A DNA stretch of 64,000 bases from Procambarus clarkii (taxonomy: Eukaryota > Arthropoda > Malacostraca > Decapoda > Cambaridae): positions 21,360,614 to 21,424,613 of the forward strand of contig NC_091195.1 of NCBI RefSeq assembly GCF_040958095.1. Reading direction: 5' to 3'. Below are positions 32,101 through 45,904 of this stretch, piece after piece. The translations under genes and the position numbers were made by a program. The notes beneath the pieces are model-generated. The model made no database searches, was not told the DNA's origin, and saw only the letters and a program-made list of their open reading frames with translations. Numbering within the stretch: the stretch's first letter is position 1; each line of letters starts with the position of its first letter.

Positions 32101-33018
32101 AGCTCCACACTGTTACAAATCAACACTTTGAGTAACTAAAAGCCTACTGGGGACCAGAGGCCAAAACTCAGGCCCCAGGCTCAGAGAGCAGGGTACGCAT
32201 GATCATCCTCATCAAGAAATCAACCCCCAGAAATGAGAAAATAAAGATAGACAGCAGCAAGGTAAAAAAAACAGTAAACATTCTGTCCTGTAATTAGGTC
32301 ACACCCCCCTTTAGTTACCACTGCCCACCACCAGGTTGCAGCACCACTGCAGTTTCTGGCTCCCATGTCAACAAGCCTTCAGCCATTCACCTAATGTCAA
32401 CTACTGTCAACAGCTACAATGAGTTGCCAGGTCTTTGAGTCCTAGACTTTCCCTAGATAAGTGTTGGCTATTCTTTGCACACTATTGGGCCTATTTTGCT
32501 TTGTACTGTTCCAATCTTTAATATTTGCATCCCTGGAGTGTTTGGGTGTTTGTCCCTTAGAGGCCAACCTCTTGTGCAGGGTGACTTGCAGGAGTCTTTG
32601 ACTCCTCCATGAGGATCTGAGGATGGGGGATGTTCTGGGTGAGGGGTTTGCCAAAAGCCAAACACAACCATGGGTGGGGTGTTCTGGTTCCTCTGGTACC
32701 ATCCTTTTTACCACAGCTGGGATCATCTGGGCATGAGCTCTGTCGAGGCATCATCGAGGCATGGGCTTCGACTAGCTTTTAGTGTGCCGGCTTTTCCTCT
32801 ATTATTAATGGTTTGGTTCTGTGGTGCCTTCCTCCTCCATCTCTTGATGTGCATCCAGATACCTCAACCATGATTTTGGGCTTTGTAGTCAGCATTCCCC
32901 AAACTTCTCAGGGTTATTGGGCATGTCCCCTCCTTTGGATGTGAATTGCAGTTCATGATTTTGTGGCAGGTGCCAGGCTCTGTGGCAGTTTTGTTTCTCA
33001 CTGGGCTCTGTTTTCCAA

Positions 33019-33055
<37 letters not shown>

Positions 33056-34880
33056 CCACCTGTTCCTTGTTGGTTCATTGTCTGAACCGTGGAGGGTCAC
33101 ATTGGTCCTTACCTGTTTAGAGCTGATCTCTGCATGTAACTTGTCTCATGGATTTTGGGGGTTTTATTCTGCTTGGCTCATGTGCAGTGTATATCCTATG
33201 CTTTTGCAAATGGTTTCTTTTCTTTCCACCCTATTTACCAAGAGTGGACTGTTGTCGACATGTCCCTCCAGTGGGTCTTGTAAGATGGTCGGGCATCCTG
33301 AGATGGCCCCTCTTTGTGTCAGCTTGGGACAAATGGTTTCCATCCTACGTGGCTCCATTCCCAGTTCACATGGCTCATGCAGTTTTAGCCTTTTGACTGG
33401 ACTAATCAAGGCAGGGTTTTCTTTATTTTTCCCTCCAGTTCAACTGTTTCTCCTGATGCTACCCGGGTTGGAAACTTAAACTGACGGTGATCCTGTCAGT
33501 GTGTCCAAACCCGAGTGTCTCCTGAGCTCAGTTTCTTTCACTGGGTCGGTCAGGAGACCTTCCTTGATGGTTTCAGCCTTCCTCCACTCATAGCACGTAG
33601 AGCTTCTGATAAAGGTCTGTCATCACCTGGTGATGTAGCTATTATTATCCCACCTGCATCTTTTGTTACAGTGGCAGTATGAGGTTGTTGGTGCTCTTTT
33701 CGTCTTTTCATCTCTCTCTCTCAATCATTTTTCCTCAGTTTCGGTTTCAATGTTTCTGTCCCTGTTTTGGCTATTTTTGGAGTGACATTTTATGATGAAT
33801 ACTGTCACCTTTACATGTTTGGCTCTGGTGAAGTTGTTTTTGTTGGCATTTGGCATCGATGCTGGCCCAGTGCCAATTTGCAAGCTTTTTTCGCCTCCTC
33901 GATTCTCGGTTGTCCCTTTGGTCCATGAATTTTTTCAAAGGGATTTGTTGTTTTGTGGCCCTTGCTTCTGGTTGTTGGGTTGGGGAGTTTCAAAATCTCC
34001 TCAGGAATTGTGGGGTCTTTAGCCCTGGAAGGCTAAAAGACCCATCAGGGCTAAAGGGTCTTTAGCCCTGATGGGCTAAAAGAACACAAAACTGGTTTCT
34101 TTGTTTGCAGCCTCCTCATTCTGGCTAAAAATGAGATGGGTAGTTTCCGAAAGAGTCCTTTGATTATTGATTTGCAGTTCATTTGGCTGTGGTGCATCAT
34201 TTGTTGTGTTTGGTTGCAGTTGTCCATCAATACCTGCATGCTCCGCAGGCTTTTTCTGGTATTGCATTATCTGTTGATCCAGGCCTCTTTCCTTCAGGGG
34301 TTTGGTATTTTGTTCTCGCCAAACAGGATGAGAACAACAGGGTGTTGCAACAGAAAGCTACAATTTTTGTCGTCCAGAAAAAGAGTGTTGAATGTAATGG
34401 AACACCTCTTTTTTTTTTTTCATGGGTTGAGGGGAGGGGACTTGTGGTTCCCTGGGCCTTGTGGTTCCCTGGGCCTTGTGGTTCCCTGGGCCTTGTGGTT
34501 CCCTGGGCCTTGTGGTTCCCTGGGCCTTCCCTTTCTTCCCGATGCATTGGTGGCCTTTTGTTTGGCTTATGACTAAAGATTTGTTGACACAGGAGCCAGC
34601 AGCTCCATTGGTATTGCCACCTGGTGGTGGGTAGTGGTACCTGTAGTGGTGTGACCGAACTAGTGGGTGGATTGCTTGCAGTGTTTTGTTTCCTTAACTT
34701 TAATATTTTTACCTTGTTGTTATTTTCTGTTTTGCTTCACTTCTTTCTGTGGACATGATTTCTTGGTGATGGTGAGCTGCCCACTATGCCTCTTTTAAAG
34801 GGGTGCCAAGTTCTGGTCCCCATTAGGCTTTTAATGAGTCTGGTGTGGCACTACTGGTGTGGCAACCCTTCCTCGACTCA
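32100..34880 (+). mobile_element. Decayed DIRS element with inverted ends
   Basis: The left end (aaaagcctactggggaccag, near 32140) pairs with the right end (ggtccccattaggctttt, near 34815-34835). The interior has FVSAWDKWFPSYVAPFPVH, RVSLFFPPVQLFLLMLPGLE (RNase H tail) and FLLAFGIDAG, PPRFSVVPLVHEF (recombinase). An oligo-T run of over 40 sits at 33005-33053. All frames are broken. Confidence 0.75.
34436..34530. repeat. 17-bp tandem repeat
   Basis: About five copies of cttgtggttccctgggc inside the right part of the DIRS relic. Confidence 0.9.
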
Positions 34881-35289
34881 AGTCCATTATATCCAGCGAT
34901 CAACCCCACAGACGCATTCATAAATTTGTACATGCTGTTCATTCAAAATGGGAATTTTCTCAAATATAAATTAATATTATAATAGCATATTGTGCTTATA
35001 TAGGCATATGCTATTGTGCATATATAGGCATAGGTTCTGTTGGCGATTATTTGTATTTGTAGTATGTTGGTAAAGCATTTACAGCATTGTGGTTCGAACA
35101 AAATTCGTCAGTGAAGCACTTGTTCTGGAAGTGTTCGAACGTCATCAGTTGTGAGTCGTGTGTAAACCGTTTTTCATTCCTAAACAGCTGGGGGTTTGGC
35201 GGGTGCATGGAATCACTTTTAGGTCTTTGCCTGGAGGACAGGCTGAGTGTAGAGCTATCTCAGTGGAACTAGCAACACAGAGCCACCAA

Positions 35290-36118
35290 GGCCCCTCAGA
35301 AAGAGACTTTATATTACATTCATTGCTATTTTTCTTACATGCGGGTGTGTGCCGTTGATTAGGACTAGACTTTGCTTTTTGCAAAGCCATCTTCTTGGGC
35401 TGCCGCCTGATTGCACAATGTTGGTAACAAGAAGTCAGAGGCCGATTCCTCCATTTCTGAGGAGAGCCCCTTGTGGCTCCCTGAAGGAACATCCCAGTTT
35501 GGTTCCTCCAGGTCTGACTGGTACTCTGCTCTTCTTCAACAAATCGGTCCAGTTCCCCTTTTCTTTTCTTTTTCTTTTTCAGAAAAAGAGGTTTGCATTA
35601 TTGAGGCATCATGAGTAAGGTCGAGGAACTAACTACTGAGGGGGTCCCTCAAAAAATCAAGTGTTGAATGTTATGAAGTGCCCGTTTCTGGTGGAGCCCG
35701 TTAGTTCCCCATCTCCTCCTCCCCGTAGAGTTTTGCACAAGCAGGTGAGAGGACAGGCTGGCTGAGATCTCAGTTGTCCTGGGCTGCTGTCTTTTTAGTG
35801 ATCAGGTATTTTTACATCTTGGCAAAGATCATTTGATTTGTTTACCTAGGCATGTCTACTTTCCTTCATGCTTGTTTTACTTTGTTGCACATATGTTTTC
35901 TAATGAGTTTTCCTGTTTATCTCTGACTTATTCCCCCTCACCTCATAGAGTGAGCCAGGTTATGGTCCTGGCTCCCTGCAGGTGACGGATGGGTCTTGGA
36001 GACCTGGTGTGTTTGGCTAAGGTGTGACCTGGTGTGTGGTACTAGAGCTAATCTCGGGGAGCTGCCGGGGCACACCAGAAAAGTGCGCTGGATTACATTC
36101 AACACTTGATTTTTCAAG
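35290..36118 (+). mobile_element. DIRS right-end fragment
   Basis: The block caaaaaatcaagtgttgaat at about 35650 is inverted at 36090-36116 (cattcaacacttgatttttc), the same arrangement as the right end of the main element. It lacks coding motifs. Confidence 0.65.
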
Positions 36119-36536
36119 TTACCTTACAAGAACCGCAATTCAATTTCTTCTTGAAGATTTTTTTATTTGCTGCGATTTATAAGGGTCAGAAAACTGTTTA
36201 GCCTCTGATATTTGGCCTGCAGGCCAAGAGCAGTCTCCAGAATATATAAAAGGATATTAAATGTAGCTAAGCAGGAAGTGAATTCTGTAAATACCTGTTA
36301 TTTTTATCAATAGAAAAGTAAGTGAACTATGTTCATATAAAGACTAGCATGTAGGGTCATATTTCTTTTAATGTGTGTTATTGATATCTTCAAAAACAGC
36401 CATGGCATATTCAAATTTGAGACAGGTGAGCCAACATTGTGTGAGTATTATACCTGTATTCCCAGCTTTGTGGCAGATGGTTGACAGTCTGGGGTGCAGG
36501 ACACAACCAAACATTAGCCAAGCACACGACTATATA

Positions 36537-37547
36537 CATTGGACCCTTGGTTTACGAATTTAATTAGTTTCAAGAGACGGTTTGTACACCAAAAATTTGT
36601 AAACCGAACTGAATCTTCCCATAAGAAATAATGTAAATTGAATTGATCCGTTCCACACGCCCAAAAAATATTAATTTAAAATACATTTTATACAATACTA
36701 CTGATTTTTTACTATACCTTACCTTTATTGGGGAGTCTTTGTTGGAGTATGATAGATAGTGAGGAGGAGGAGAGGTGTCAGTGTTTGGAAGGGGAGTTAT
36801 AACATCAGGCAGTGATGACATTTCTGGGGTTACTCTCCCTCCTACATTTTGCAGGCATACCACGAGGACGTGGTTGTGGCTCACTGCTTGCTTGTCTTAC
36901 TAAGAATCTGTCTAAAGACTTGTTTTTCCCTACAATTTAACACTTGTCTGTAGTGAGACATTACATTTTCATTAAAAAGATTAATGCAACGGCCTGCTAC
37001 AGCTTTATCTGCTTGTCGTTTATCCAAATTAATAATAGCTTTTCAACATCCTCAAGTATTTGTGTTCTTTGTTTCGTGATTATTGTTACGCCTTTTGCCA
37101 CTTTAGTACTCATAATGTCCTTTTTCTTAGCAATTACTGTGCATATCGTTGACATAGATTTGTTGTACTGCCTAGTTAGATCAACAATCATACATAGCAT
37201 ACTATCCAGCATACCATCTTCATGTTTACAAATGATCTCATGTTTTTCCTCTATCGTCAACCTCGCAACTATTTTCTTAGGTTGAACTTTACCACTGACT
37301 TTCTTGGGACCCATGGCATGATATATAATAAGAACTTTTAGAAACCAAAAAAAGCAGAAAAACAATAAAATTCTTCACAAAGAATTGAAGTGCGATCGTC
37401 ACTAGGCAAGAGACACTGGTAAACTGAGCGTGCCTCGTCCTGTGCCCAGCAGAGCCCAGGCACTCGACCCCATACATGATCAACAAACACTCGTATTCTG
37501 AGGCAAACTTCGTACACTTAAAACATTCGTAAACCGAGGTTCCATTG
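36537..37547 (-). mobile_element. Tigger/pogo element, internally deleted
   Basis: Terminal inverted repeats (cattggacccttggtttacg and its inverse ending gaggttccattg) flanked by TA on both sides, as for the Tc1/mariner superfamily. 1011 bp, far shorter than an autonomous Tigger. Confidence 0.85.
36997..37314 (-). pseudogene. Tigger transposase N-terminal remnant
   Basis: Starts MGPKKVSGKVQPKK and contains RLTIEEKHEIICKHEDGM, LTRQYNKSMSTICTVIAKKK, VAKGVTIITKQRTQILEDV and LLLIWINDKQ. These are the CENP-B/pogo-type helix-turn-helix blocks. The frame ends at 36997, before the DDE catalytic domain, which is deleted. It could still encode a short DNA-binding peptide. Confidence 0.85.
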
Positions 37548-37552
37548 TACAT

Positions 37553-38560
37553 TATTTTTTAATGCTCATGTATGCTTATAATTTAGCACAAGAACGTGTG
37601 TTCTGTGCTGATACAGTTATTTATGTTCCCAGAGTAGTCACGAAGTAACAAAAGTGATTTACCGAATATGAACCATCGTATTTTTAATTTTTTTACGTGA
37701 CATATCACAACATGATGTGTGTTGTTTTGGCACCTTGATGCATATTTCATATTTATTGGTGTGAGGATCGCATGTGTCCATTGTAGATCTCTTAATTTTA
37801 GGCTGCTTAGTTGCTCTTGATGCAAATGTTTTTATATGGTGGCACTGTGGCTACAATATATTTTTCATATACTGTATTGTACATGACTTTCATGCTGATT
37901 AACTGTATTGTACTCTTTCTTTAGCATCAAAGCTTGTGTGCCAAGTAATACTCTATGTGATGAGCCACAAATGTAATCAGCATTTTGTACTTTCCATCAC
38001 TTATTTGATTTATAAGAAATATGAGCAACATATCAAGGGAGTACTATGCATTTTTTGTGATAAGTTTGAGATGGCTTTTCAGAGAGCAGATTTACGGAAC
38101 AAAGTACTGTACTGTACAGTACTTTCACTCTTGACTCGTGAACATCCATAATATATTTCTTACAAGAGCATGTTAAGGTGGAATGTTTAGAAGCAAGACA
38201 ATACGTGTATATGGATACCCTTATGCTGTGTCATATTTATTAATGTAATTCCAGCTGGACTGATGTTGGCTGAATGAAAGTGCCCCCATGTTGATGTGAT
38301 GTAAAAGGCTTCTCATGGTTCTTTAGATGCAGAGCTCAACATTGTAATAGAATGGCCATCAAAATTGCTTCTTTTATTCCTGTCACAGGAAGTATCCTCA
38401 TAAAGTGTGTGTGGGGAGGTGGGGGGGGGGGGGTTACACTGTACAAAGACTTATAAAAGTGGTACAATAGACTCTTGTAATACAATACTGTATTACAAAA
38501 AAATACTCATGTGTGAACAACTCCAAGGAACACCGACGGCCAACATAGGCAAGGATATTA
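37553..38560. other. Intergenic segment without recognised features
   Basis: AT-rich, with a G run at 38420-38432 next to gtggggaggt. No gene found. Confidence 0.5.
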
Positions 38561-41500
38561 AAAAGAGAAACTTTATTGACAACTCACATAGAGGAGGTTA
38601 ATAAAGAACTAGCAAAGTACAAAGAGGAAATAAAAAAAAAAAAGATGTATGCACAAGTTGTAAAAGAGAGAGAGAGGATGAAGGAAGTGTGTTTGGAAGT
38701 CAAAACCAGAAATGACCAACAAGAAGCAGAAATTAAAAAAACAATTAGGAAAGAACTGGTAACCAACAGTAAATTAGTACAAAACACTGCAGACAGAAGT
38801 ACCTGTACGTCCATAATAATGTTTTGAGTGTTTAAAAAAGGAAGTATCATCTAGGGTGGACCGAGCAGCAGAAGAGATGAAAATCATTGAGAAAATAGTA
38901 GGTTTAGGAGAAGGTCTCAATACAAAGGAAAATGTCAGTGATTTTAGGATAGAAAAATATGAGAAAGTAAAAAGTTGCCCCTTAGGGGTGACATTGATGG
39001 AGGTAAACAAATGATGAAAGTGCTTAGAAATGCCAGGAAATTGCAGTGATGTGGAAGGCAAACTGGTCAATAAGACAAGAAAGGAACGCACACAAAAGCT
39101 GAAAACAAACCTCGATGAAGCGAAACGTCTAAATGGGAATAAAAATGAAGAATTTTTTTTTTCTTTTCAACAGTGTTAGGGACTGGAAAGCTTGTGAAAT
39201 GGTACAAAAAACAAAGCAACAAATCATTAGAGAACGGGGAAGTAAAGGACAAAGAGAAAGGGAACAGGTTCCTGAAAATTATATATACAGTACAAACATG
39301 GAGATAAAAAAAAAATACTGGAGCTAAAAGATATAATTCAGCTTAAGGTCCCAGATATAGTCACACTAACAGACAAAACTTGAAGAAAATATTTTAAATG
39401 AGGTGTATTCCCAAGGGGCTACTTAGTTTGGAGAAGTGACAAGGAAAACTAGGAAGGAGTGGCTGTGCTGGTGAAAGAACTGAAGATAAGAGAGTTAATA
39501 ATTGACAACCCTCAAGAAGTTGACATAATGGCATAATCAGGACAATAAACTGATAGTCGTAAGTGCCTACAGCCCACCAGCAAGCAACCCACGGACAAAG
39601 TAGGAACTAGATGACAAACGAGAGGGCCTCATAATGGTCAGGAGAGAGATTATAGTAAAAGAAGATAAAAGATAAATCACACTTGTTGTTACTGGGGGAC
39701 TTCGACTTGAAAGCAATAGACTGGGAGGCCTATGAGGCAAGAACAGAACATTTGTGAACCTCATTTTGGAGACATTAATGTATCAACACATCAAGCAGGC
39801 CACAAGAATGAGGGAAGGGGATGTTCCATGATCCATCAATAATGGATCTAATATTCACCAGGAAAGAAGAAGAGATTTGACATCCAGCACCTCCCTCCCT
39901 TGGGAAAGTGTGTTCATGTCCTGTTGGAAATTAAATATGCTTTGCCATGTAATTAGAAGAGAATGGGGACATTAAAACAGTTGACAAACTCAAATTTCAA
40001 GAGAGGAAAGTGTGGGAACTTATAAATTTTTTAACGAGTTTAATTCGACTTGTTGCCAGGCAAGAAAGTAAACGAGATGTATGCCAGATTTTGTGAAATA
40101 TACGATAAAGGAACACAAACATTCATAAGCCGGACCAGGAAACAGGATTAGTTCAACAGAAATTGTGAGACGGCCAGAGAGGATAAGACATTACACAGCA
40201 GTGAGGAGAGAGGCAGAAAGATATAGTGGACAAATGTAAAACAGATCCAGGCCTTTTCTACAAATTCATTAAAAGCAAGCTGCATGTAAAGGATAAAATC
40301 CAGAGAGTGAGAACGGGAAATAGGACTACTGAGAATGAAAAAGAAATGTGTGAAATGCTAATTGATCAGTTCCAAAGTGTGTTTGTACAAAATGAGGATT
40401 TCAGAGAGCCAGTCAAGCCAGGCCAGGCCAGGCCAGGCCAGACCAGTTCCATAGCACGCCACAGAATACAAAGGTATCTCAAAACGAAATGAAAAAATTA
40501 CTCAAGGGGATAGAAAGAAATAAAGCAGTTGGACCTGATGGAGTTACACCTTGGGTGCTGCAAGAATGTGCAACTGAGCTTAGCATTCCACTCCAATTAA
40601 TATTCCAGACGTCCTTGTGCACAGGAATATTAGCAGATATTGTATATGGAAAAAAGCAAACATAGCACCAATCTATAAAAATGGTAGTTGAGCGGAACCT
40701 CTAAATTATAGACCAGTGTCACTAACAAGCGTGGTAGTTAAAACACTAGAAAAAATAGTTAAGCCAATTTGGGTTGAACATCTAGAGTAAATAAATAATA
40801 ACGGACAGACACTGGTTTTCGAACAGGAAGATCCTGTGTAACAAATCATCTTACTTTTTATGATAGATCCACAGAAATACTACAGGAAAGAGGTGGTTGA
40901 ATTGACTGTGTCTATCTAGACCTAAAAAAGGCTTTTGGTAAGAGTCCCACACAAGAGGCTGTTCAGGAAATGGGAACATGCTGGAGGGGTGACAGGGAGA
41001 CTTCTGATGTTGGATGGAAAATTTGCTAACTGACAGACAGATGAAGGCAGTAATCAGAGACAATGTATCAGACAGGAGGAGTGTTACTAGCAGAGTACCA
41101 CAGGGTTCAGTTCTTGCACCAGTAATGTTCATCGTCTACATAAACGATCTACCAGAAGGAATACAGAATTATACGAACATGTTTGCAGATGATGCCAAGA
41201 TACTGGGAAAGATAGGAGGTGCAGACGATTGTAATGCCCTTTAAATTGATCTAGATAAAATATGTGCTTGGAGCGACATATGGCAAATGGAATTCAATGT
41301 GAATAAATGCCATGTTATGAATGTGGAATCGTAGAAAATAGACCACACACAACTTACAAATTATGTGGAAAGGAATTACAGAACTCTAATAAAGAACGAG
41401 ACCTGGGGGTGGTTTTGGATAGCAAGCTGTCACCAGAGGAACACACAGAACATTGTGAGAGGACACTTTTAGTTATAGGGACGGTTAAATACTGAAGAAA

Positions 41501-41990
41501 CTGTTTATGACTTTTGTGAGACAAAAATTGGAATACGCAGTTGTATGGTGCCCAAATCTCAAGAAGCGCATAAATAAACCAAAAAAGGTTCAACAGCATG
41601 CTACAAAATTACTTCCTGTACTGAAAAATAAAGAGTTACGAGGAGAGACTAGAGGTGTTAAACGTGCCACAACTAGAAGATAAAAAAAGGGAGATATGAT
41701 CATCACCTACAAACTACTAGCTGGACTTAACCAAATTGACAAAGAGGAATTCCTGAAACCAGCAACTTTGCAAACAAGAGGACACGGATTCAAGCTAAGG
41801 AAACAATGGTGTCAAAAAAATATTAGAAAGTTTTCTTTTGCAAACAGTGGGGTAGGCAGTTGGAACAAGCTGAGTGAGGTGGTGGTGGAGGCCAAAACCA
41901 TCAGTACAGTAGTTCAAAGTATTATATGAGTACTGGGAAGACGGGACACCATGAGCGTAGCTCTCATGTAACTACACTTAGGTAATAGAA
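38560..41990 (+). mobile_element. Decayed CR1/jockey-like LINE, nearly full length
   Basis: Order: a coiled-coil Lys/Glu-rich ORF1-like start (38576-38827), endonuclease relics (about 39340-40020), reverse transcriptase relics including VTSRVPQGSVLAPVMFIVYI and NMFADDAK (41070-41205), and the C-terminal block with RQKLEYAVVWCP-like sequence. The 3' end reads gacgggacaccatgagcgta near 41940. Frames are broken throughout. Same family as the element at 60660-64000. Confidence 0.85.
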
Positions 41991-43250
41991 GTGAGAGAGA
42001 AGAAGGAATTGGTTATCCGTGGAAGGATAATGTGGTGGCCGAGAATTTAGGTAATGGCAGGTAACAGAAAGGACTACACTTTCCCCCTTTGATAATTATT
42101 ACATTGCTGATGGTGATCGTGGCAAGTCAAGAGAACAGTTGGTTTCCGCACAAAACTTCTATAGTATGCTTAAGTGGAAATGTGATACACTTCTATTCAT
42201 AGGCAAGAACCGATCCTTAAATATACAGAGGAGACCTTGTATTTGATTAGGGTCTTGGTAACACCATCACTAATGGTAAATCTCTTAAACTTCCCCTCTC
42301 ACCTCATCAAGTGCTGTAATAATCCTAAGAGCAGTTAAGGATAGTTTATAAAGTTCCTCTTCTGACTTAAGGTGGAGAGAGGCTTCCCCAGCAAGCAAAA
42401 TATATGCTGAAGTAATGTTTAATCAATGTTTTCAAAGTTGATTCATTGTTACATCAATGTCATTTGACTGGGGCTAAAAAGGTGTGGGAAAGGGGGGGGG
42501 GGGGACTTACAATACATAATTGTATTTGCTGTGCAAGGATAACCGTATATTTCCAGTTTTCCTTCATCTTTGAATTGTGCCCAGGAAGCTGCAGCTCATA
42601 TGGGGCAATACACTCCTGCGGTGGGGGGGGGGGGGGTTAGGGATAAAACAGGTTCGGTAGAGCCCCTGCTGGAGGTCAGGCTTATCACCAGTTGACCTCA
42701 CCCCCCTTGGTAGGGGGGGGGTGAAGGTGCATGTGAATATTATTGTGCTTTTTTTCTCTTAATTCTTTATCTCCCTGGGGCTTGTGTCAGTGACCAGACC
42801 TGTTAGTCTACCCTCTCCTAAAGTCCTGACTCCTTGCTGCCACTTACCCAGTACCCGGAAGTCCCCAAATTTATCACAATCTTACCATTTTTGAAACTTG
42901 CTCTTGCTTATGTAGGCCTGTTGTGGATTTAATATTTTGTTAACCTAAAATTATACCTTCAAATTGGTTGGTGCACTGCAAGTTCTGGTGTGTACACAAC
43001 AACACATCATGTCAAGAGAGCTTAAGGGTAACTGCATTACCACGGTAGTAGTCAGGGATGAGATGTCAGCAAGTGGGTCTTGGTATAGTATAGTAAGCAT
43101 AAGATCAGTTACAGAAGCTGGAGCGGCGACCGTCTGAAACAAGATATACAAACTTGGGAAAGTTTGTGGGCGGTGTCACACTGAGACCGATGAATCGGAA
43201 ACAAAATGGTCGCTCCCACAGACACTGATCAGCCAACATAAGACAAATGT
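41991..43250. other. Intergenic segment with G-rich runs
   Basis: G runs at 42495-42504, 42620-42635 and 42711-42720. Otherwise no recognisable gene or transposon. Confidence 0.5.
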
Positions 43251-44249
43251 AGAGAGATTTACTAAGAGAGAGATAAGAAATGGAGGTCTTATGGGCAGGT
43301 TACTAAAAATTGAGGTGGTGATAAATATTTATGAAGAAAACCCTATATTTCAACACCGAGAGGAAATTAAGAGCTTGACAACCAAGATCAAAGAACAGGA
43401 GTTGTATATCAAACAATTTAGATAGATAACGAGATATGGAAATTGATGGGTTGAATTTGAAGAAATTAACAGGAAAATAGATACATACATATGGTGAGGA
43501 ACTGAAGAGAATCCCCAACAGGTTAGAAATAATATGGAGTTATGTAAGGACAGACTTAAGGACACTTCATGAACATATCAAGTACAGGAAGTTACTTGGG
43601 GATTGCTGAAGTATAAAGAGGAACTGAAACACATGCACAAATTGTAAAAGAAAAAGAAATGATCAAAGACGTGTTTAGAAGTCAAGAAAGGTAATGGGCA
43701 GCAAGAATCAAAGATTAAGCAATTAGAAAGGCGCTTGTCACAAGCAGTAAATTAGTACAAAACATTGTAGATAAAAAGTGTCCATAATATTCTTTGGGTG
43801 CTTGGAACAGGAGATAACATCTAGGGTGGACAGAGCACCAGATAAAATAATTGAGAAAATAGTAGGGCTATGTGGCAGCCTCACATCAAAGGAAACTGTC
43901 AGTGGTTTTATGATAGGTAAATACGAGAAAGATTACATTTAATGGAGTAAAATAAGTAACAGAAATGCTTAGGAATCCCAGATAATTGAAAAATTATGAC
44001 CAGGGCAAACAATGGTCATTAAGATGAGACCTTTCACAGGAAGTTAGAAAAGTTAAAAGTAAACATTGTCAAAGTAAAGCGTCTACATGAGGGAGAAATC
44101 ATTTTTTATATATATATTATGGGTCATAAGAATCAGAAGCTTATAAAATGGTATATAAAAGCAAAACAAAATCAGAGAAAAGGGAGGTGCAGGACAAGGG
44201 GTGTAAATGTGTTCTAAGAGAACAGTCTCTTAGAACAAACAGTATTTAG

Positions 44250-44516
44250 CAGTCTCCGTGGTGTAGTGGTAAGACACTCGCCTGGCGTTCCGCGAGCGCT
44301 ATGTCATGGGTTCGTATCCTGGCCGGGGAGGATTTACTGGGCGCAATTCCTTAACTGTAGCCTCTGTTTAACGCAACAGTAAAATGTGTACTTGGATGAA
44401 AAAACGATTCTTCGCGGCAGGGGATCGTATTCCAGGGACCATAGGATTAAGGACTTGCCCGAAACGCTACGCGTACTAGTGGCTGTACAAGAATGTAACA
44501 ACTCTTCTATATATCT

Positions 44517-44549
<33 letters not shown>
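44250..44549 (+). mobile_element. tRNA-derived SINE, family 2
   Basis: A tRNA-like head (gtctccgtggtgtagtggta, box B gggttcgtatcctgg), then a body with taaggacttgcccgaaacgc and a poly(A) tail of about 31. The long pure A tail suggests recent insertion. Confidence 0.88.
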
Positions 44550-44552
<3 letters not shown>

Positions 44553-44719
44553 AGAGAGAAGCAACCCGTTGTCCTGTTTAGACAGTACCTATCATGACCA
44601 TCGTCAATAGTCACAATTCATACATTTTGACCATAATAAACTAGTAAGGAATTCTTTTTAAATAGATGAAGCTAAAAAACAAATATTCCTAGGCCTAGGA
44701 AGGTTAGGTTAGTTTGCAG

Positions 44720-44830
44720 GCGATGAGTCACAATAACGTGACTGAAGTATGTTGACCAATTGACTTGAGAATGGTCCAGGACGCATCAAAACGTCATCGC
44801 CCCTTTATTTTCTAGTGTGGATTGGTCAAT
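44720..44830. repeat. Fold-back repeat copy
   Basis: gatgagtcacaataacgtga, atggtccaggacgcatcaaa and acgtcatcgccc match the family member at 27700-27882, with the right side ending gtgtggattggtcaa. Confidence 0.6.
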
Positions 44831-45904
44831 GTTAGGTTATTTTAGTCTGTCAAATGTAACACAAGTAAAAAAAAAAAAAAATGGTTTTCCAGTTTGTCCA
44901 ACTCAATAGTTCAGATTTCTACTTTCTAATTTTATTGCACGTCGGTATATATAGTATTGTACTCATTGTTACTATAAGTACTACCAAAACAGGAGGCTGG
45001 GCTGCCTAAAAATCTTATATATTAGCAAATAGATATAAAATACCAGAGCTAAATGACATAATACAACTTAGGATGCCAGAGATTGTTGCATTAACAGACG
45101 AAACTTGAGGACAATACTTTAAATGTGGTTGTATTCCTGAGGAACTATTTACAGTTCAAAATGTGACAGAAAAAATAAAGATATTCTAAAATCATTACTA
45201 ATGGTTCTGCTAATTCTACTAATAGTAAAGCAGAGCAGCAGCATTCATAATTTAATCACCTCGAATATTTTAACAGTCTGGGAAGGACAATTTAAGTTCC
45301 AGTGGAAATGAATGAGCGAGTGTTGAAGGGAATGTGTTGGGTGCTGAAGGAAACTCTTATCAATTTTAGGTCACATCAAGGAACAACATGACAAGGTGAC
45401 CATCTATGGCAGGTGACAACTTGACCATCTATGGCAGGTGACAACTTGGCCATCTCTGGCCTGGTTGGTAGGACGACAGACAATCTCACACTTTTGAAAT
45501 TAAGTGAAACATTACCCCACAATTAACATGGAACATGGACGAAGAGGTAGATTATCTCCCGATACCTTAGTGGTGCACCAGGGGGGAAGGTTTAAAGTCT
45601 CAGTTGGGTACCAGTTAGGTACTTCGGAGATTTTTATTTTATGCATGCCACGTCCCTCGGTAAAATCGTGCGAATCTTGTTCATTAGACATTCTTCATCT
45701 TGTGTCTTTTTGTTCTTGTATTAACATCCTGAATATCTAGAAACCTGAATATCCTGCAAGACAAATAGCGCTACATTTTATAGTCATCGTGGCTTGCACT
45801 ATACCAATCTGTAAGTGTGAAAAATATTGGTCATTCATCACCTTTATGTTTTCAAAGTTCTAGAGTTACCGGAAAATAAACCAAGAATGATAAATAATGC
45901 ACTT

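Larger units (their letters stand above)
43260..45170 (+). mobile_element. LINE 5' region, decayed, interrupted by a SINE
   Basis: Sequence around 43590-43760 (cacatgcacaaattgtaaaa; aatgggcagcaagaatcaaa) parallels the ORF1-like start of the LINE at 38600-38790. After the SINE the same order continues at 45030-45150 (acttaggatgccagagattg). Confidence 0.65.
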
